Positions 1-9,154 of a stretch of 64,000 nucleotides of DNA are shown one piece after another. The notes under the pieces are model-generated. The model was not told where the DNA came from. It made no database searches and worked only from the letters and a program-made list of their open reading frames with translations. The first letter of the stretch is position 1. Each line of letters opens with the position of its first letter. The DNA comes from CAWCKS01 sp963763485. Lineage in GTDB: Bacteria; Pseudomonadota; Alphaproteobacteria; Rhizobiales; Xanthobacteraceae. The stretch spans positions 496,001 to 560,000 of the forward strand of contig CAVXOW010000004.1 in the NCBI GenBank assembly GCA_963763485.1, written 5' to 3'. The position numbers were made by a program, and so were the translations under genes.

Positions 1-188
1 GCGTTGCAACACCAATTGTGTAGTAAAATCAAGCAGAAATGACTTTTATCTCATGCCTTTGTGGGGTTGAATGCCGCCCCGTTCCGTAGGATTCAGAGCA
101 ACAAGAATCACAACAACCGCTTCGGCGGATTGGGAAAACTGTTGGCCACACGGGCGTGGTGCTGCGTTCCCGGGTGGAAGAGGTAGGA

Positions 189-1970
189 ATGAAACCGACC
201 AATATTGCGGCGCCCGACTACTTTCACAAAGTGGTCGATTGCCAGTGGGCTTGCCCGGCCCACACTCCGGTTCCCGAATACATCAGATTGATCGCCGCAG
301 GCCGCTACAGCGACGCCTACATGATCAATTGGAAGTCGAACGTATTTCCGGGGATTTTGGGGCGCACTTGCGACCGTCCGTGTGAACCGGCGTGCCGCCG
401 CGTGCGCGTCGAGGACGAACCGGTTGCGATCTGCCGCCTGAAGCGTGTCGCCGCCGACTACAAGGACGACATCCGCTCCCTCCTGCCGCCGAAGGCCAAG
501 GTGAAGAACGGCAAGCGTGTCGCGCTGGTCGGCGCCGGCCCTGCTTCGCTGACAGTGGCGCGCGATCTCGCCCCGCTCGGCTATGACTGTGTGGTGTTCG
601 ATGGCGACAACCGCGCGGGCGGCATGATCCGCTCGCAAATCCCGAAATTCCGGCTGCCCGACAGCGTGATCGACGAGGAATGCGGCTACATCCTCGATCT
701 CGGCGTCGATTTCCGCGCCGGGCAGCGCGTCGACAGCATGAAGGCGCTGCTGGCCGAGAACTACGACGCTGTGTTCGTCGGCAGTGGCGCGCCGCGCGGC
801 CGCGACCTCGACATTCCGGGCCGCAAGGAAGCCGCCGCCAACATCCACATCGGTATCGACTGGCTGTCATCGATCTCGTTCGGCCACATCGACAAGATCG
901 GCAAGCGCGTCATCGTGCTGGGCGGCGGCAACACCGCGATGGACTGCTGCCGCTCGGCGCGCCGGCTCGGCGGCAACGACGTCAAGGTGATCGTCCGCTC
1001 GGGTTTCGAGGAGATGAAGGCCTCGCCGTGGGAGAAGGAAGACGCCCAGCGCGAGGGCATCCCGATCCACAATTACCTCGTGCCGAAGCAGTTCCTGCAC
1101 AAGGGTGGCAAGCTCACCGGCATGGTGTTCGAGAAGGTCAAGGCCGAGTACGACGCCAGAGGCCGGCGCAAGCTGGTCCCGTCGGGCGAGCCGGACCAGA
1201 CCTTCGAGTGCGACGACGTGCTGGTCGCGGTCGGACAGGAAAATTCGTTCCCCTGGATCGAGCGCGACGTCGGCATCGAGTTCGACGAGTCGGGGATGCC
1301 TGTTGTCTCTGACGTCACGTATCGCTCGACCAACCCGAAGGTGTTCTTCGGCGGTGATGCCGCGTTCGGCCCAAAAAACATCATCTGGGCGGTCGCGCAC
1401 GGCCACGAAGCCGCGGTCTCGATCGACAAGCTCTTGCACGACGAGGACATCAACCATCGCCCCCTGCCCGCTGTCGAGGTCATCAACCAGAAGATGGGCA
1501 TCCACGAGTGGTCGTATAAGAACGAGGTCGTGCTGGACGAGCGCTACGCTGTTCCGCACCAGAAGAACGAGGTCGCGCTCGCCAGCATCAAGACCGAGGT
1601 CGAGCTCGGATTTGATCCGAAGCTGGCGCTGGCTGAGGCCGGCCGCTGCCTGAACTGCGACGTGCAGACCGTGTTCTCGCAGCCGCTCTGCATCGAATGC
1701 GACGCCTGCGTCGACATCTGTCCGATGGACTGCATCACCTTTACCGACAACGGCGAAGAGGACGAGCTGCGCACGCGGCTGCGCGCGCCGGCCAAGGACA
1801 AGTCGCAGGATCTTTACGTCTCAGGCACGCTGAAGACCGGCCGCATCATGGTCAAGGACGAGGACGTCTGCCTGCACTGCGGCCTGTGCGCCGAGCGTTG
1901 CCCGACCGGCGCCTGGGACATGAACAAGTTCTACCTCGAAGTGACTCACGCAGGCCCGGCATGCCGCTAG
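189..1970 (+). CDS. GltD-like FAD-dependent NAD(P)H oxidoreductase with two 4Fe-4S ferredoxin motifs
   Basis: The protein of about 593 residues probably passes electrons between NAD(P)H and the 2-oxoacid:ferredoxin oxidoreductase encoded directly downstream. The N-terminus has the Cys-rich cluster of glutamate-synthase small subunits (CQWACPAHTPVPEYIR, then CDRPCEPACRR). An FAD-type dinucleotide fold follows (ALVGAGPASL), then a second NAD(P)H fold (IVLGGGNTAMDCCRSARRLG), a GGDAAFGP flavin-contacting motif, and two C-terminal ferredoxin motifs (CIECDACVDICP and CLHCGLCAERCP). The ATG at 189 is chosen over one at 156 because a purine-rich AGGTAGGA precedes it and the conserved region begins there. 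The stop overlaps the next start by 10 bp, so the three genes form one operon. The family is clear; the physiological direction and partners are inferred. Confidence 0.85.
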   Translation: MKPTNIAAPDYFHKVVDCQWACPAHTPVPEYIRLIAAGRYSDAYMINWKSNVFPGILGRTCDRPCEPACRRVRVEDEPVAICRLKRVAADYKDDIRSLLPPKAKVKNGKRVALVGAGPASLTVARDLAPLGYDCVVFDGDNRAGGMIRSQIPKFRLPDSVIDEECGYILDLGVDFRAGQRVDSMKALLAENYDAVFVGSGAPRGRDLDIPGRKEAAANIHIGIDWLSSISFGHIDKIGKRVIVLGGGNTAMDCCRSARRLGGNDVKVIVRSGFEEMKASPWEKEDAQREGIPIHNYLVPKQFLHKGGKLTGMVFEKVKAEYDARGRRKLVPSGEPDQTFECDDVLVAVGQENSFPWIERDVGIEFDESGMPVVSDVTYRSTNPKVFFGGDAAFGPKNIIWAVAHGHEAAVSIDKLLHDEDINHRPLPAVEVINQKMGIHEWSYKNEVVLDERYAVPHQKNEVALASIKTEVELGFDPKLALAEAGRCLNCDVQTVFSQPLCIECDACVDICPMDCITFTDNGEEDELRTRLRAPAKDKSQDLYVSGTLKTGRIMVKDEDVCLHCGLCAERCPTGAWDMNKFYLEVTHAGPACR

Positions 1971-3814
1971 AAGCCATCAACGATTTCGTCATCCGGTTCG
2001 CCAACGTCAACGGCTCAGGCTCGGCGTCGGCCAACGAGATGTTCGCGCGCGCCATCATGCGCATGGGCGTTCCGGTCGCACCGCGCAACGTGTTCCCGTC
2101 GAACATCCAGGGCCTGCCGACCTGGTACGAAATCCGCGTCAACGAAAAGGGTCATCTCGGCGCGCGCGGCGGTACCGATTTCATGATCGCGATGAACCCG
2201 CAGACCTTCAATGCGGACGTCGCCTCGATCGAGCCGGACGGCTACCTGCTCTACGACAACACGCGCGCACTGCCGCCCGGCAAGATGCGCACCGACATCA
2301 ACGTCATCGGCGTGCCGCTGACCGCGATCTGCAACAAGGAATATACCGACCCGCGACAGCGCCAGCTGTTCAAGAACATCATTTGCCTCGGCGTCCTGAT
2401 CGAGCTGTTCGGCATGGATTTCGCCGAGGTCGAAAAGCTGATCTCGGAACAGTATCGCGGCAAGGACAAGCTGATCCCGCCAAACGTGCACGCCCTGCAC
2501 ATGGGCAAGGACTGGGCACGCGCCAACCTCAAGCCGATCGGCTTGCGCATCCGCCGCTCCAATGGAGTCGGCGACCGCATCCTGCTCGAAGGCAACTATG
2601 CCGCGGCGCTCGGCGCCGTCTACGGCGGCGCCACGGTGTGCGCGTGGTATCCGATCACACCGTCATCGTCGCTCGCGGAAGCCTTCACCAATCATTGCAA
2701 GAAGTTCCGCCACGATCCCGAGACCGGCAAGGCGCGCTACGCCATCGTGCAGGCCGAGGACGAGCTCGCGTCGATCGGCATGGTGGTCGGCGCCGGCTGG
2801 AACGGCGCCCGTGCCTTCACGGCGACCTCGGGACCCGGCATTTCGCTGATGCAGGAATTCCTGGGCTTTGCCTACTTCGCCGAGATTCCTGCTGTCGTCA
2901 TGGACGTGCAGCGCGCTGGCCCCTCGACCGGCATGCCGACCCGCACGCAGCAGTGTGACATCACGGTTTGCGCCTATGCCTCCCATGGCGACACCAAGCA
3001 TGTGCTGCTGCTGCCTGAGGATCCGGCCGAAGCGTTCGATTTTGCCGCGCAGGCCTTCGACGTCGCCGACCGCCTGCAGACGCCGGTGTTCCTGATGCTC
3101 GACCTCGACATCGGCATGAACCACCGGCTGTGTCGGCCGCTGAAGTGGGACAACACCCGCAAATACGATCGCGGCAAAGTGCTGTCGGCCGCCGACCTCG
3201 ATAAGGCCAAGGATTTCGGGCGCTACATGGATGTCGACAAGGACGGCATCCCCTTCCGCACCTATCCCGGCACGCATCCGCAGAAGGGCGCGTTCTTTAC
3301 CCGCGGCACCTCGCACGACAGCCGCGCACGTTATTCCGAGCAGGGCGCTGTGTATGTCGAGGGCATGCAGCGCCTGCTGCGCAAGCTCGAGACGGCGAAG
3401 GAATTCCTGCCGCATCCGCTACGCACGGACGCGCCGAAGGAGACGCGCTACGGCGTGATTTACTACGGCTCGACCTCGTCGCCGATGACGGAAGCGACCG
3501 AGACGCTGGCCGCGGGCGGACACGACCTCGACTTGCTCCGCGTCCGCGCCTTCCCGTTCCACCAGGATGTCGCCAGCTTCATCGCCGACCACGACTTCGT
3601 GTTTGTGGTCGAGCAGAACCGCGACGCCCAGATGCGCACCCTGATCGTCAACGAACTCGGCATCGATCCGGTGCGCCTCGTTCCGGTGCTGCACTATGAC
3701 GGCACGCCGATCACCGCGCGCTTTATCGCCAAGGAAATTGGCGACCGCCTCGATGCCCTGAAGGTTTCGCCGCTGCGCAAGGTTGCGTCGAGCGGCGCAA
3801 GGAAAACGCCATGA
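1961..3814 (+). CDS. 2-oxoacid:acceptor oxidoreductase, fused gamma-alpha subunit
   Basis: This 617-residue protein is the fused gamma and alpha part of a KorA-type 2-oxoacid:ferredoxin oxidoreductase, which decarboxylates 2-oxoacids to acyl-CoA and reduces ferredoxin. The first 190 residues or so are the gamma domain (FVIRFANVNGSGSASANEMF). The pyrimidine-binding alpha domain follows (EGNYAAALGAVYGGATVCAWYPITPSS), with AEDELASIGMVVGAGWNGAR and the TSGPGISLM loop. An open frame extends upstream to 1697, but the conserved N-terminus starts at the ATG at 1961. It overlaps the upstream GltD-like gene by 10 bp and its TGA overlaps the beta-subunit ATG (ATGA). The substrate (2-oxoglutarate, pyruvate or an indolepyruvate-like acid) cannot be decided from the sequence alone. 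Confidence 0.87.
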   Translation: MPLEAINDFVIRFANVNGSGSASANEMFARAIMRMGVPVAPRNVFPSNIQGLPTWYEIRVNEKGHLGARGGTDFMIAMNPQTFNADVASIEPDGYLLYDNTRALPPGKMRTDINVIGVPLTAICNKEYTDPRQRQLFKNIICLGVLIELFGMDFAEVEKLISEQYRGKDKLIPPNVHALHMGKDWARANLKPIGLRIRRSNGVGDRILLEGNYAAALGAVYGGATVCAWYPITPSSSLAEAFTNHCKKFRHDPETGKARYAIVQAEDELASIGMVVGAGWNGARAFTATSGPGISLMQEFLGFAYFAEIPAVVMDVQRAGPSTGMPTRTQQCDITVCAYASHGDTKHVLLLPEDPAEAFDFAAQAFDVADRLQTPVFLMLDLDIGMNHRLCRPLKWDNTRKYDRGKVLSAADLDKAKDFGRYMDVDKDGIPFRTYPGTHPQKGAFFTRGTSHDSRARYSEQGAVYVEGMQRLLRKLETAKEFLPHPLRTDAPKETRYGVIYYGSTSSPMTEATETLAAGGHDLDLLRVRAFPFHQDVASFIADHDFVFVVEQNRDAQMRTLIVNELGIDPVRLVPVLHYDGTPITARFIAKEIGDRLDALKVSPLRKVASSGARKTP

Positions 3815-4866
3815 CCTACCTGACCAAACCGAAGTTCCATCACCCCGAGTTGCCGAAGAACAAGCTCGGCTACACCCGGCGCGACTACGAGGCCTCGACC
3901 TCGACGCTGTGCGCCGGCTGCGGCCATGACTCGATTTCGGCGGCGATCATCGAGGCGTGCTACGAACTCGCGATCGAGCCGCATCGGGTGGCAAAGATCT
4001 CCGGTATCGGCTGCTCGTCGAAAACTCCGGATTATTTCCTCGGCCAGTCCCACGGCTTCAACTCGGTGCACGGCCGGATGCCGTCCGTGCTGACCGGCGC
4101 CAACCTCGCCAACCGTGACCTGATCTATCTCGGCGTCTCCGGCGACGGCGACAGCGCTTCGATCGGCTTCGGCCAGTTCGCCCACGCCATGCGACGCGGC
4201 GTCAACATGACCTACATCGTCGAGAACAATGGCGTGTACGGCCTGACCAAGGGGCAGTTCTCGGCGACGGCCGACCGTGGCTCGAAATCGAAGAAAGGCG
4301 TGACCAACACCGACTCGTCAATCGACCTCGTCGCGATCGCGCTACAGCTCGGCGCCACCTTTGTCGGCCGCAGTTTTTCCGGCGACAAGACCCAGCTGGT
4401 GCCACTGATCAAGGCCGCGATCGAGCACCAGGGTGCCGCCTTCATCGACGTGATCTCGCCGTGCATCGCCTTCAACAACCACGAAGGCTCGACCAAGAGT
4501 TTTGATTACGTGCGCGAGCACAATGAAGCGGTGAACATGCTCGACATCATGATTGGCCGCGAGACCATCAAGGTCGACTACGAGCCCGGCACCGTCACCA
4601 CCGTGCAGCAGCACGACGGCACCTATCTGCGCCTGCGCAAGCTGAACGACGAGTACGATCCGGGCGATCGCCTCGCCGCCCAGAATTTTCTGGCGCGGCA
4701 TGCGGCGAAGGGCGAAGTGGTGACCGGCCTGCTCTACATCGACCCCGCGGCCGACGACCTGCACGCCCATTTCGACACGGTGCCGCGGGCGCTGAACACG
4801 CTCGGCGAAGGCGAGCTGTGCCCGGGCCAGGTCGCGCTCGACCGGCTGAATGCGGGCCTGCGCTAA
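3811..4866 (+). CDS. 2-oxoacid:acceptor oxidoreductase, beta (TPP-binding) subunit
   Basis: The 351-residue beta subunit binds thiamine diphosphate and a 4Fe-4S cluster and pairs with the gamma-alpha subunit. The cluster and cofactor region begins with LCAGCGHDSI and GIGCSSKTPDYF. The TPP/Mg motif is GDGDSASIGFGQFAHA followed about 20 residues later by ENNGVYGLTKGQ. The C-terminal part contains the conserved stretch DVISPCIAFNNHEGSTKSF. Length and motifs match KorB-type subunits. The start ATG overlaps the alpha stop by four bases, so translation is probably coupled. A GC-rich imperfect hairpin at 4905-4928 may end this operon, but it lacks a T run. Confidence 0.87.
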   Translation: MTYLTKPKFHHPELPKNKLGYTRRDYEASTSTLCAGCGHDSISAAIIEACYELAIEPHRVAKISGIGCSSKTPDYFLGQSHGFNSVHGRMPSVLTGANLANRDLIYLGVSGDGDSASIGFGQFAHAMRRGVNMTYIVENNGVYGLTKGQFSATADRGSKSKKGVTNTDSSIDLVAIALQLGATFVGRSFSGDKTQLVPLIKAAIEHQGAAFIDVISPCIAFNNHEGSTKSFDYVREHNEAVNMLDIMIGRETIKVDYEPGTVTTVQQHDGTYLRLRKLNDEYDPGDRLAAQNFLARHAAKGEVVTGLLYIDPAADDLHAHFDTVPRALNTLGEGELCPGQVALDRLNAGLR

Positions 4867-4937
4867 CGCGCCCGATTGATTTTCGACCGCCTCGCGGCTG
4901 AAATGCCCGTGCGTTCGAACGTGCGGGCCTTGCCGGG

Positions 4938-5432
4938 ATGAATTTTTCCGCACCCATTGCGATGCTGCTTGCAGCGGTCGGCTTGCTTTGCCCGCAGGCC
5001 GCGCTCGCCGGTTTCCGCACCCCGCAATCGCTGGTGCAGAACCTCTATGCCTGGTACGGCGACGGGTCCCCCGACTACTCGCAGGGCTTGCCGCGCGACG
5101 AGATTACCGCCCGCCGGTTCTTCCAGCCGAGCCTCGCCCGAGCGTGGATGGATGAGACACCGCGCCCGTTCGATTTCCTGGTGCAGGCGACGTCGTGGAA
5201 GATCGGGTCCGTGGCCATCACCGGCACCATCAAGCAATTCGACCGAATCTATGTGCGCGTCGCCTTCGTCAATCACGACAAGCCGTTGGCGCTGAACATC
5301 GTGATGGTCAACGGCGACGACGGGTGGGTGATCGCGGACGTCGAGAGCACGCACGATTCGCTAACCGGCTTCCTGGCCCGGCTCAAAGCACCGACGACAA
5401 GGTCGAAAGGAACCACGCCGGCGGCGAAATAG
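4938..5432 (+). CDS. Secreted DUF3828-like protein
   Basis: A 164-residue protein of unknown function. Residues 1-24 form a signal peptide with a hydrophobic core and an Ala-X-Ala type end (PQAALAG). The mature part begins TPQSLVQNLYAWYGDG and resembles DUF3828-type periplasmic proteins, with a small alpha/beta fold and a motif near the end (DDGWVIADVES). It lies on the same strand as the oxidoreductase operon after a 71-bp gap, so co-transcription is possible but unproven. It converges with the small secreted protein ending at 5439. Confidence 0.7.
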   Translation: MNFSAPIAMLLAAVGLLCPQAALAGFRTPQSLVQNLYAWYGDGSPDYSQGLPRDEITARRFFQPSLARAWMDETPRPFDFLVQATSWKIGSVAITGTIKQFDRIYVRVAFVNHDKPLALNIVMVNGDDGWVIADVESTHDSLTGFLARLKAPTTRSKGTTPAAK

Positions 5433-5438
5433 CGGCGG

Positions 5439-5852
5439 CTAGTGGTTCACGCACTGACCCACATAGGCGTTGCGCTCGGTCGGATTGTTGCCGACGCCGG
5501 CGTTCAGCGGGTACGACTGGATGCAGTTCGTCACCTTGTCGCTGAAGCTCGGCTGTGCCGGTGGCACATAGGCCGGCGGCGGCGCGGCCTGCAGCAATTG
5601 CCGCGGCGGCACGTCGCGCAAGCCCGTGGAAGGTGGCGGCACCACCACGGGCGAGCTTGTGCGTGGGATCACGCGTCCCCGATCGGCCTCATAACCCTTC
5701 ATGATGATCGGGGTACCCGAAGCGTCGACAGGGAGGCTCGTCGAGGTGGTTTGATGGGCGGAGCGGCGATGGCGCGCGTCGGCCGAACCCGAGGCAGCCA
5801 CGGTCATGATAGCCAATGCAGCGACGACAAACTTGGGAACAATGCCGTTCAT
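5439..5852 (-). CDS. Small proline-rich secreted protein, function unknown
   Basis: A 137-residue protein I do not recognise. It begins with a signal peptide (VVAALAIMTVAASGSADA) and continues as a Pro/Ser/Ala-rich, low-complexity region (PVVVPPPSTGLRDVPPRQLL). It ends in a short, possibly folded segment with two cysteines (NCIQSYPLN and YVGQCVNH) that could form a disulfide. The open frame reaches back to 6029 over bluB, but the signal peptide fixes the start at 5852. The composition suggests an envelope-exposed protein. It lies 43 bp after bluB on the same strand. Confidence 0.65.
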   Translation of the reverse strand: MNGIVPKFVVAALAIMTVAASGSADARHRRSAHQTTSTSLPVDASGTPIIMKGYEADRGRVIPRTSSPVVVPPPSTGLRDVPPRQLLQAAPPPAYVPPAQPSFSDKVTNCIQSYPLNAGVGNNPTERNAYVGQCVNH

Positions 5853-5895
5853 GAAGATCACGTAAGCGCGGCGCACCGCCTGCGCCAGAGGCAAC

Positions 5896-6552
5896 TCAGC
5901 GCCGCAAGACATGTTCCCCGCAGTCGAGCCGGTGTTCCCACCCTGCCCGCTCGAGCTCGGGAACCTGGTTCTCGTCTTCGGGGAACCCGACACAGAAATA
6001 GCCGATGAAGCGCCAGTCGTGCGGCACACCGACTAGCTCGGTGACACGGTCAGGATCGAGGATCGATATCCAGCCCATTCCGATACCTTCGGCGCGCGCC
6101 GCAAGCCACATGGTGACGACGGCGGCGACCACCGAATAGTCAGCCATCTCCGGCATGGTGCGGCGGCCGAGGCCGCGGCCGACGATAGTCGAACGGTCCG
6201 CAAAAACAGCAAGATGCGCCGGCGCTTCGACAAGACCGGCAAGTTTCAGCTTCGCATAGCGCGCCGCGTTCTCACCCGAATGGGACTTCAGCGCATCGGC
6301 ATTGCAACGTTCGAACTCGGCGCGGATTTTGCTGCGCAGTGTCGCATCGTCGACGACGACGAAACGCCAAGGCTGGCTCAAGCCGACCGACGGCGCGAGG
6401 CAGGCGGTCTCGATCAAGCGCTCCAGCGCGCCAGCCGGCAGCTCGTCGCGCTTGAAGCGGCGGACGTCACGGCGCCAGAGCAGGAGATCGTGCAGCTGCG
6501 CCTTGAACGCATCGTCAAAGCAAGGCGGCGACGTCGTCTGTGCAAGAGCCAT
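5896..6552 (-). CDS. bluB: 5,6-dimethylbenzimidazole synthase
   Basis: BluB is a flavin-destroying nitroreductase-fold enzyme that turns reduced FMN and oxygen into 5,6-dimethylbenzimidazole, the lower ligand of vitamin B12. The 218-residue protein starts with the family pattern LLLWRRDVRRFKRDEL, then CLAPSVGLSQPWRFVVV. It ends with the diagnostic MGWISILDPDRVTELVG and GFPEDENQVPELERAGWE. The open frame extends further upstream over the pseudouridine synthase gene, but the conserved N-terminus and usual family length place the ATG at 6552. No other cobalamin gene is in the window, which is not unusual for bluB. Confidence 0.88.
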   Translation of the reverse strand: MALAQTTSPPCFDDAFKAQLHDLLLWRRDVRRFKRDELPAGALERLIETACLAPSVGLSQPWRFVVVDDATLRSKIRAEFERCNADALKSHSGENAARYAKLKLAGLVEAPAHLAVFADRSTIVGRGLGRRTMPEMADYSVVAAVVTMWLAARAEGIGMGWISILDPDRVTELVGVPHDWRFIGYFCVGFPEDENQVPELERAGWEHRLDCGEHVLRR

Positions 6553-6577
6553 GCCCGCCTCCCAATCTCGTGTGTAA

Positions 6578-7573
6578 TTACTCTTCCGGCGCGTTCTCGA
6601 TCGGATCGAACCGCGTCGCGTCCAGTCCAAGCAGGTTCCACGACTGCTGCATATGCGGCGGCAGCGGCGCCGACACGTCAATGATACCACCACGCGGGTG
6701 CGGGATCGCGATGCGGCGCGCCAGCAGATGCAGGCGGTTCTGGATGCCGCCGGGAATCTCCCAGTTCTCCTTGTGGAAGTATTTCGGGTCGCCAACGATC
6801 GGGTGACCGATGTGTTCCATGTGCGCGCGCAGCTGGTGGGTGCGCCCGGTCACCGGCTTCAGCGAGACCCAGGCGAGCGTCTGCGCAGCGGTCTCGACCA
6901 CGGCGTAGTAGGTCACCGCGTGGCTCGCACCTTCATCGCCATGCTCGGCAATCCGCATGAAACTGTCATCCTCACGCTCTTCCTTGGCGAGGAAGGTCGA
7001 GATGCGGCCCTGCTTCGGCTTCGGCACGCCGGCAACCAGCGCCCAGTAGATCTTGCGCGCCGAGCGCGAGCGGAACGAGCCGGTCAGCTCCGAGGCGGCA
7101 AAGCGCGTTTTCGCGACCAGCAGGCAGCCTGACGTTTCCTTGTCGAGCCGGTGCACCAGCCGCGGCTTCTGGCCCTTGGCGTCGCGCATCGCTTCCAGCA
7201 TCTGGTCGAGGTGGCGCGTGGTGCCGGAGCCGCCCTGCACCGCAAGCCCAGCCGGCTTGTTGAGCACCATCAGGTCGTCGTCCTCGAACAGGATCATCTC
7301 GCGCAGTGCTGCGAGATTTTTGTCCTCGGCCTCGGAGAGCCCGGAAGCCTTCTTCGGCGCATCGAGCTTCAGCGGTGGAATCCGTACGCTTTGCCCGGCT
7401 TCGAGCCGGTCCTTGCTGTCGACCCGCTTGCCGTTGACGCGCAGCTCGCCTTTGCGAACGATGCGCTGGATGTGGGAGAACGACAGCCCGGGAAAGCGCG
7501 CTTCGAGGAAACGATCGACGCGCATGTTGGCTTCGTCGGCGCCCACCGTGACGGTCTGGACCTGGGCGGGCAA
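6578..7573 (-). CDS. RluC/RluD-family 23S rRNA pseudouridine synthase
   Basis: This 331-residue enzyme should isomerise uridines of 23S rRNA to pseudouridine. An S4 RNA-binding domain occupies roughly residues 15-75 (MRVDRFLEARFPGLSFSHIQ). The catalytic domain has the invariant HRLDKETSGCLLVAKT, whose Asp is the nucleophile, and the later GRTHQLRAHMEHIGHPIVGD motif. This motif set is shared by RluC and RluD; RluC is more likely because the N-terminus and gene context resemble alphaproteobacterial RluC, but this was not tested. The gene lies between rarA and bluB on the same strand. Its upstream spacer is filled by a palindromic repeat. Confidence 0.85.
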   Translation of the reverse strand: MPAQVQTVTVGADEANMRVDRFLEARFPGLSFSHIQRIVRKGELRVNGKRVDSKDRLEAGQSVRIPPLKLDAPKKASGLSEAEDKNLAALREMILFEDDDLMVLNKPAGLAVQGGSGTTRHLDQMLEAMRDAKGQKPRLVHRLDKETSGCLLVAKTRFAASELTGSFRSRSARKIYWALVAGVPKPKQGRISTFLAKEEREDDSFMRIAEHGDEGASHAVTYYAVVETAAQTLAWVSLKPVTGRTHQLRAHMEHIGHPIVGDPKYFHKENWEIPGGIQNRLHLLARRIAIPHPRGGIIDVSAPLPPHMQQSWNLLGLDATRFDPIENAPEE

Positions 7574-7616
7574 AGGCGGCGCAGGAGCCTTTTGTTCGAC
7601 GGGTCGTGCAGTTGCC

Positions 7617-7750
7617 TCCGCTCGTCCCCGCGGAAGCCGGCCAAACTCTTGTTTGGCCTGAGGCGACCCAGCTTTTGCGAAACGATGCGAGCTCGCCGCT
7701 GCTCCCGGCTTCTTGTGGACTCGGATTCCTGCCGCCGCGGGAATGAGCGG
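7617..7750 (-). repeat. Palindromic intergenic repeat, CCCGCGG...CCGCGGG type
   Basis: The 252-bp spacer between rarA and the pseudouridine synthase gene holds an element bounded by CTCGTCCCCGCGGAAGC on the left and GCCGCCGCGGGAATGAGCGG on the right. The same end pattern occurs at 57201-57295, so this is one of the dispersed repeat families of the chromosome. An open frame on the minus strand starting at 7829 crosses it but looks like read-through of repeat DNA, not a gene. Confidence 0.55.
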
Positions 7751-7825
7751 ATTTAGGTCGCTCGTCTCGCCGCGCTGTAGCGGCGTGAGCGTCGCGATCC
7801 CGGCGCGGCCTGTTTCCCCGATGTT

Positions 7826-9154
7826 TCATGAGCCGCCGCGTTCCCTGCGCAATTTCTTCCAGTAGTCCAGCCGCTTGCGGATCTCGCGCTCAAAGCCGCG
7901 CTCCGGCGGATCGTAAAATGTTTGCCTGCCCAGGCTCTCCGGAAAATAGTCCTGCCCGGAAAAGCCGTGCTCGGCGTCGTGGTCATATTCGTAACCCGAG
8001 CTGTAGCCTTCGTCCTTCATCAGCTTGGTCGGAGCGTTGAGGATGTGTTTTGGCGGCAGCAATGAACCGGCCGCTTTGGCGACGCGTTTCGCCGCGCCGA
8101 ACGCGGTGTAGGCGGCGTTCGACTTCGGCGCGGTTGCGACATAGATCACGGCTTGCGCGATCGCGAGCTCGCCCTCCGGCGAACCGAGAAAGTCGTAGGC
8201 GTCTTTTGCCGCATTGGCGATGACAAGCGCCTGTGGGTCGGCCAAGCCGATGTCCTCGATCGCCATCCGCACCACCCGCCGTGCGAGGTAAAGCGGGTCT
8301 TCACCGGCATCAAGCATGCGCGCGAGATAATAAAGCGAAGCGTCGGGATCAGAGCCACGCACCGACTTGTGCAGGGCCGAGATCAGGTTGTAGTGGCCGT
8401 CGGCGGACTTGTCGTAGATCGGCGCACGACGTTGCAGGATCGCCTGCAGCTCGGCGGCGTTGAACACCTCGTCCTTGCGCGCGGCACGCCAGGCTTCTTC
8501 GGCGAGCGTCAGCGCGGCGCGGCCGTCGCCATCGGACATCCGCACAAGTACCGCGCGCGCCTCGTCGTCGAGCGGCAGCTTGCGGTGCTCGATCTCTTCC
8601 GCGCGCTTGAACAGCTTTTCGATCGCCTCAGCCCCGAGCGAATGAAACACCAGTACTCTTGCGCGCGACAACAACGCGGCATTCAACTCGAACGACGGAT
8701 TTTCCGTGGTGGCGCCGACCAGCACCACCGTGCCGTCTTCCATCACGGGCAGAAACGAATCCTGCTGCGCCTTGTTGAAGCGGTGCACCTCGTCGACGAA
8801 CAGCAGCGTGCCCTTGCCGGTTTCACGCCGGCTGCGTGCGGCGTCGAACACTTTCTTCAGGTCGGCGACGCCGGAAAACACCGCAGAAATCTGCTCGAAA
8901 TGCAGCTCTGTGGCATCGGCCAGTAGCCGCGCCACCGTGGTCTTGCCAGTACCCGGCGGCCCCCAAAAGATCAACGAGCCGAGCGTGCGGCTCTCCAGCA
9001 TGCGCGTCAGCGCGCCATCGGGGCCGAGGATATGGTCTTGGCCGACGACTTCGGCGAGCGAGCGCGGGCGCAGCTTGTCGGCGAGCGGCCGTGGCGCATC
9101 CTGATCGAGGCCGGCGGCGGCAAACAGCGAGGCCGCGTCGCGCGGCCGTTTCAT
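7826..9154 (-). CDS. rarA: Replication-associated recombination protein A (MgsA/RarA AAA+ ATPase)
   Basis: RarA is an AAA+ ATPase related to clamp loaders that acts at stalled replication forks. The 442-residue protein shows LAEVVGQDHILGPDG, Walker A (FWGPPGTGKTT), Walker B (TLLFVDEVHRFNKAQQD), sensor 1 (VLVGATTENPSFELNAALLS), and the C-terminal tetramerisation domain (YDKSADGHYNLISALHKSVR). Length matches the family. Its ATG overlaps the stop of the upstream protease gene as ATGA, so both are probably translated from one mRNA. Confidence 0.92.
   Translation of the reverse strand: MKRPRDAASLFAAAGLDQDAPRPLADKLRPRSLAEVVGQDHILGPDGALTRMLESRTLGSLIFWGPPGTGKTTVARLLADATELHFEQISAVFSGVADLKKVFDAARSRRETGKGTLLFVDEVHRFNKAQQDSFLPVMEDGTVVLVGATTENPSFELNAALLSRARVLVFHSLGAEAIEKLFKRAEEIEHRKLPLDDEARAVLVRMSDGDGRAALTLAEEAWRAARKDEVFNAAELQAILQRRAPIYDKSADGHYNLISALHKSVRGSDPDASLYYLARMLDAGEDPLYLARRVVRMAIEDIGLADPQALVIANAAKDAYDFLGSPEGELAIAQAVIYVATAPKSNAAYTAFGAAKRVAKAAGSLLPPKHILNAPTKLMKDEGYSSGYEYDHDAEHGFSGQDYFPESLGRQTFYDPPERGFEREIRKRLDYWKKLRRERGGS

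Noticed and set aside
4905..4928. Terminator after the oxidoreductase operon
   Set aside because: The GC-rich hairpin relies on wobble pairs and has no T run, so it was not listed as a separate feature.
6972..7829. Open frame on the minus strand starting at the rarA stop
   Set aside because: It runs through repeat DNA and then antiparallel to the true frame of the pseudouridine synthase; its composition is Arg-rich without domains.
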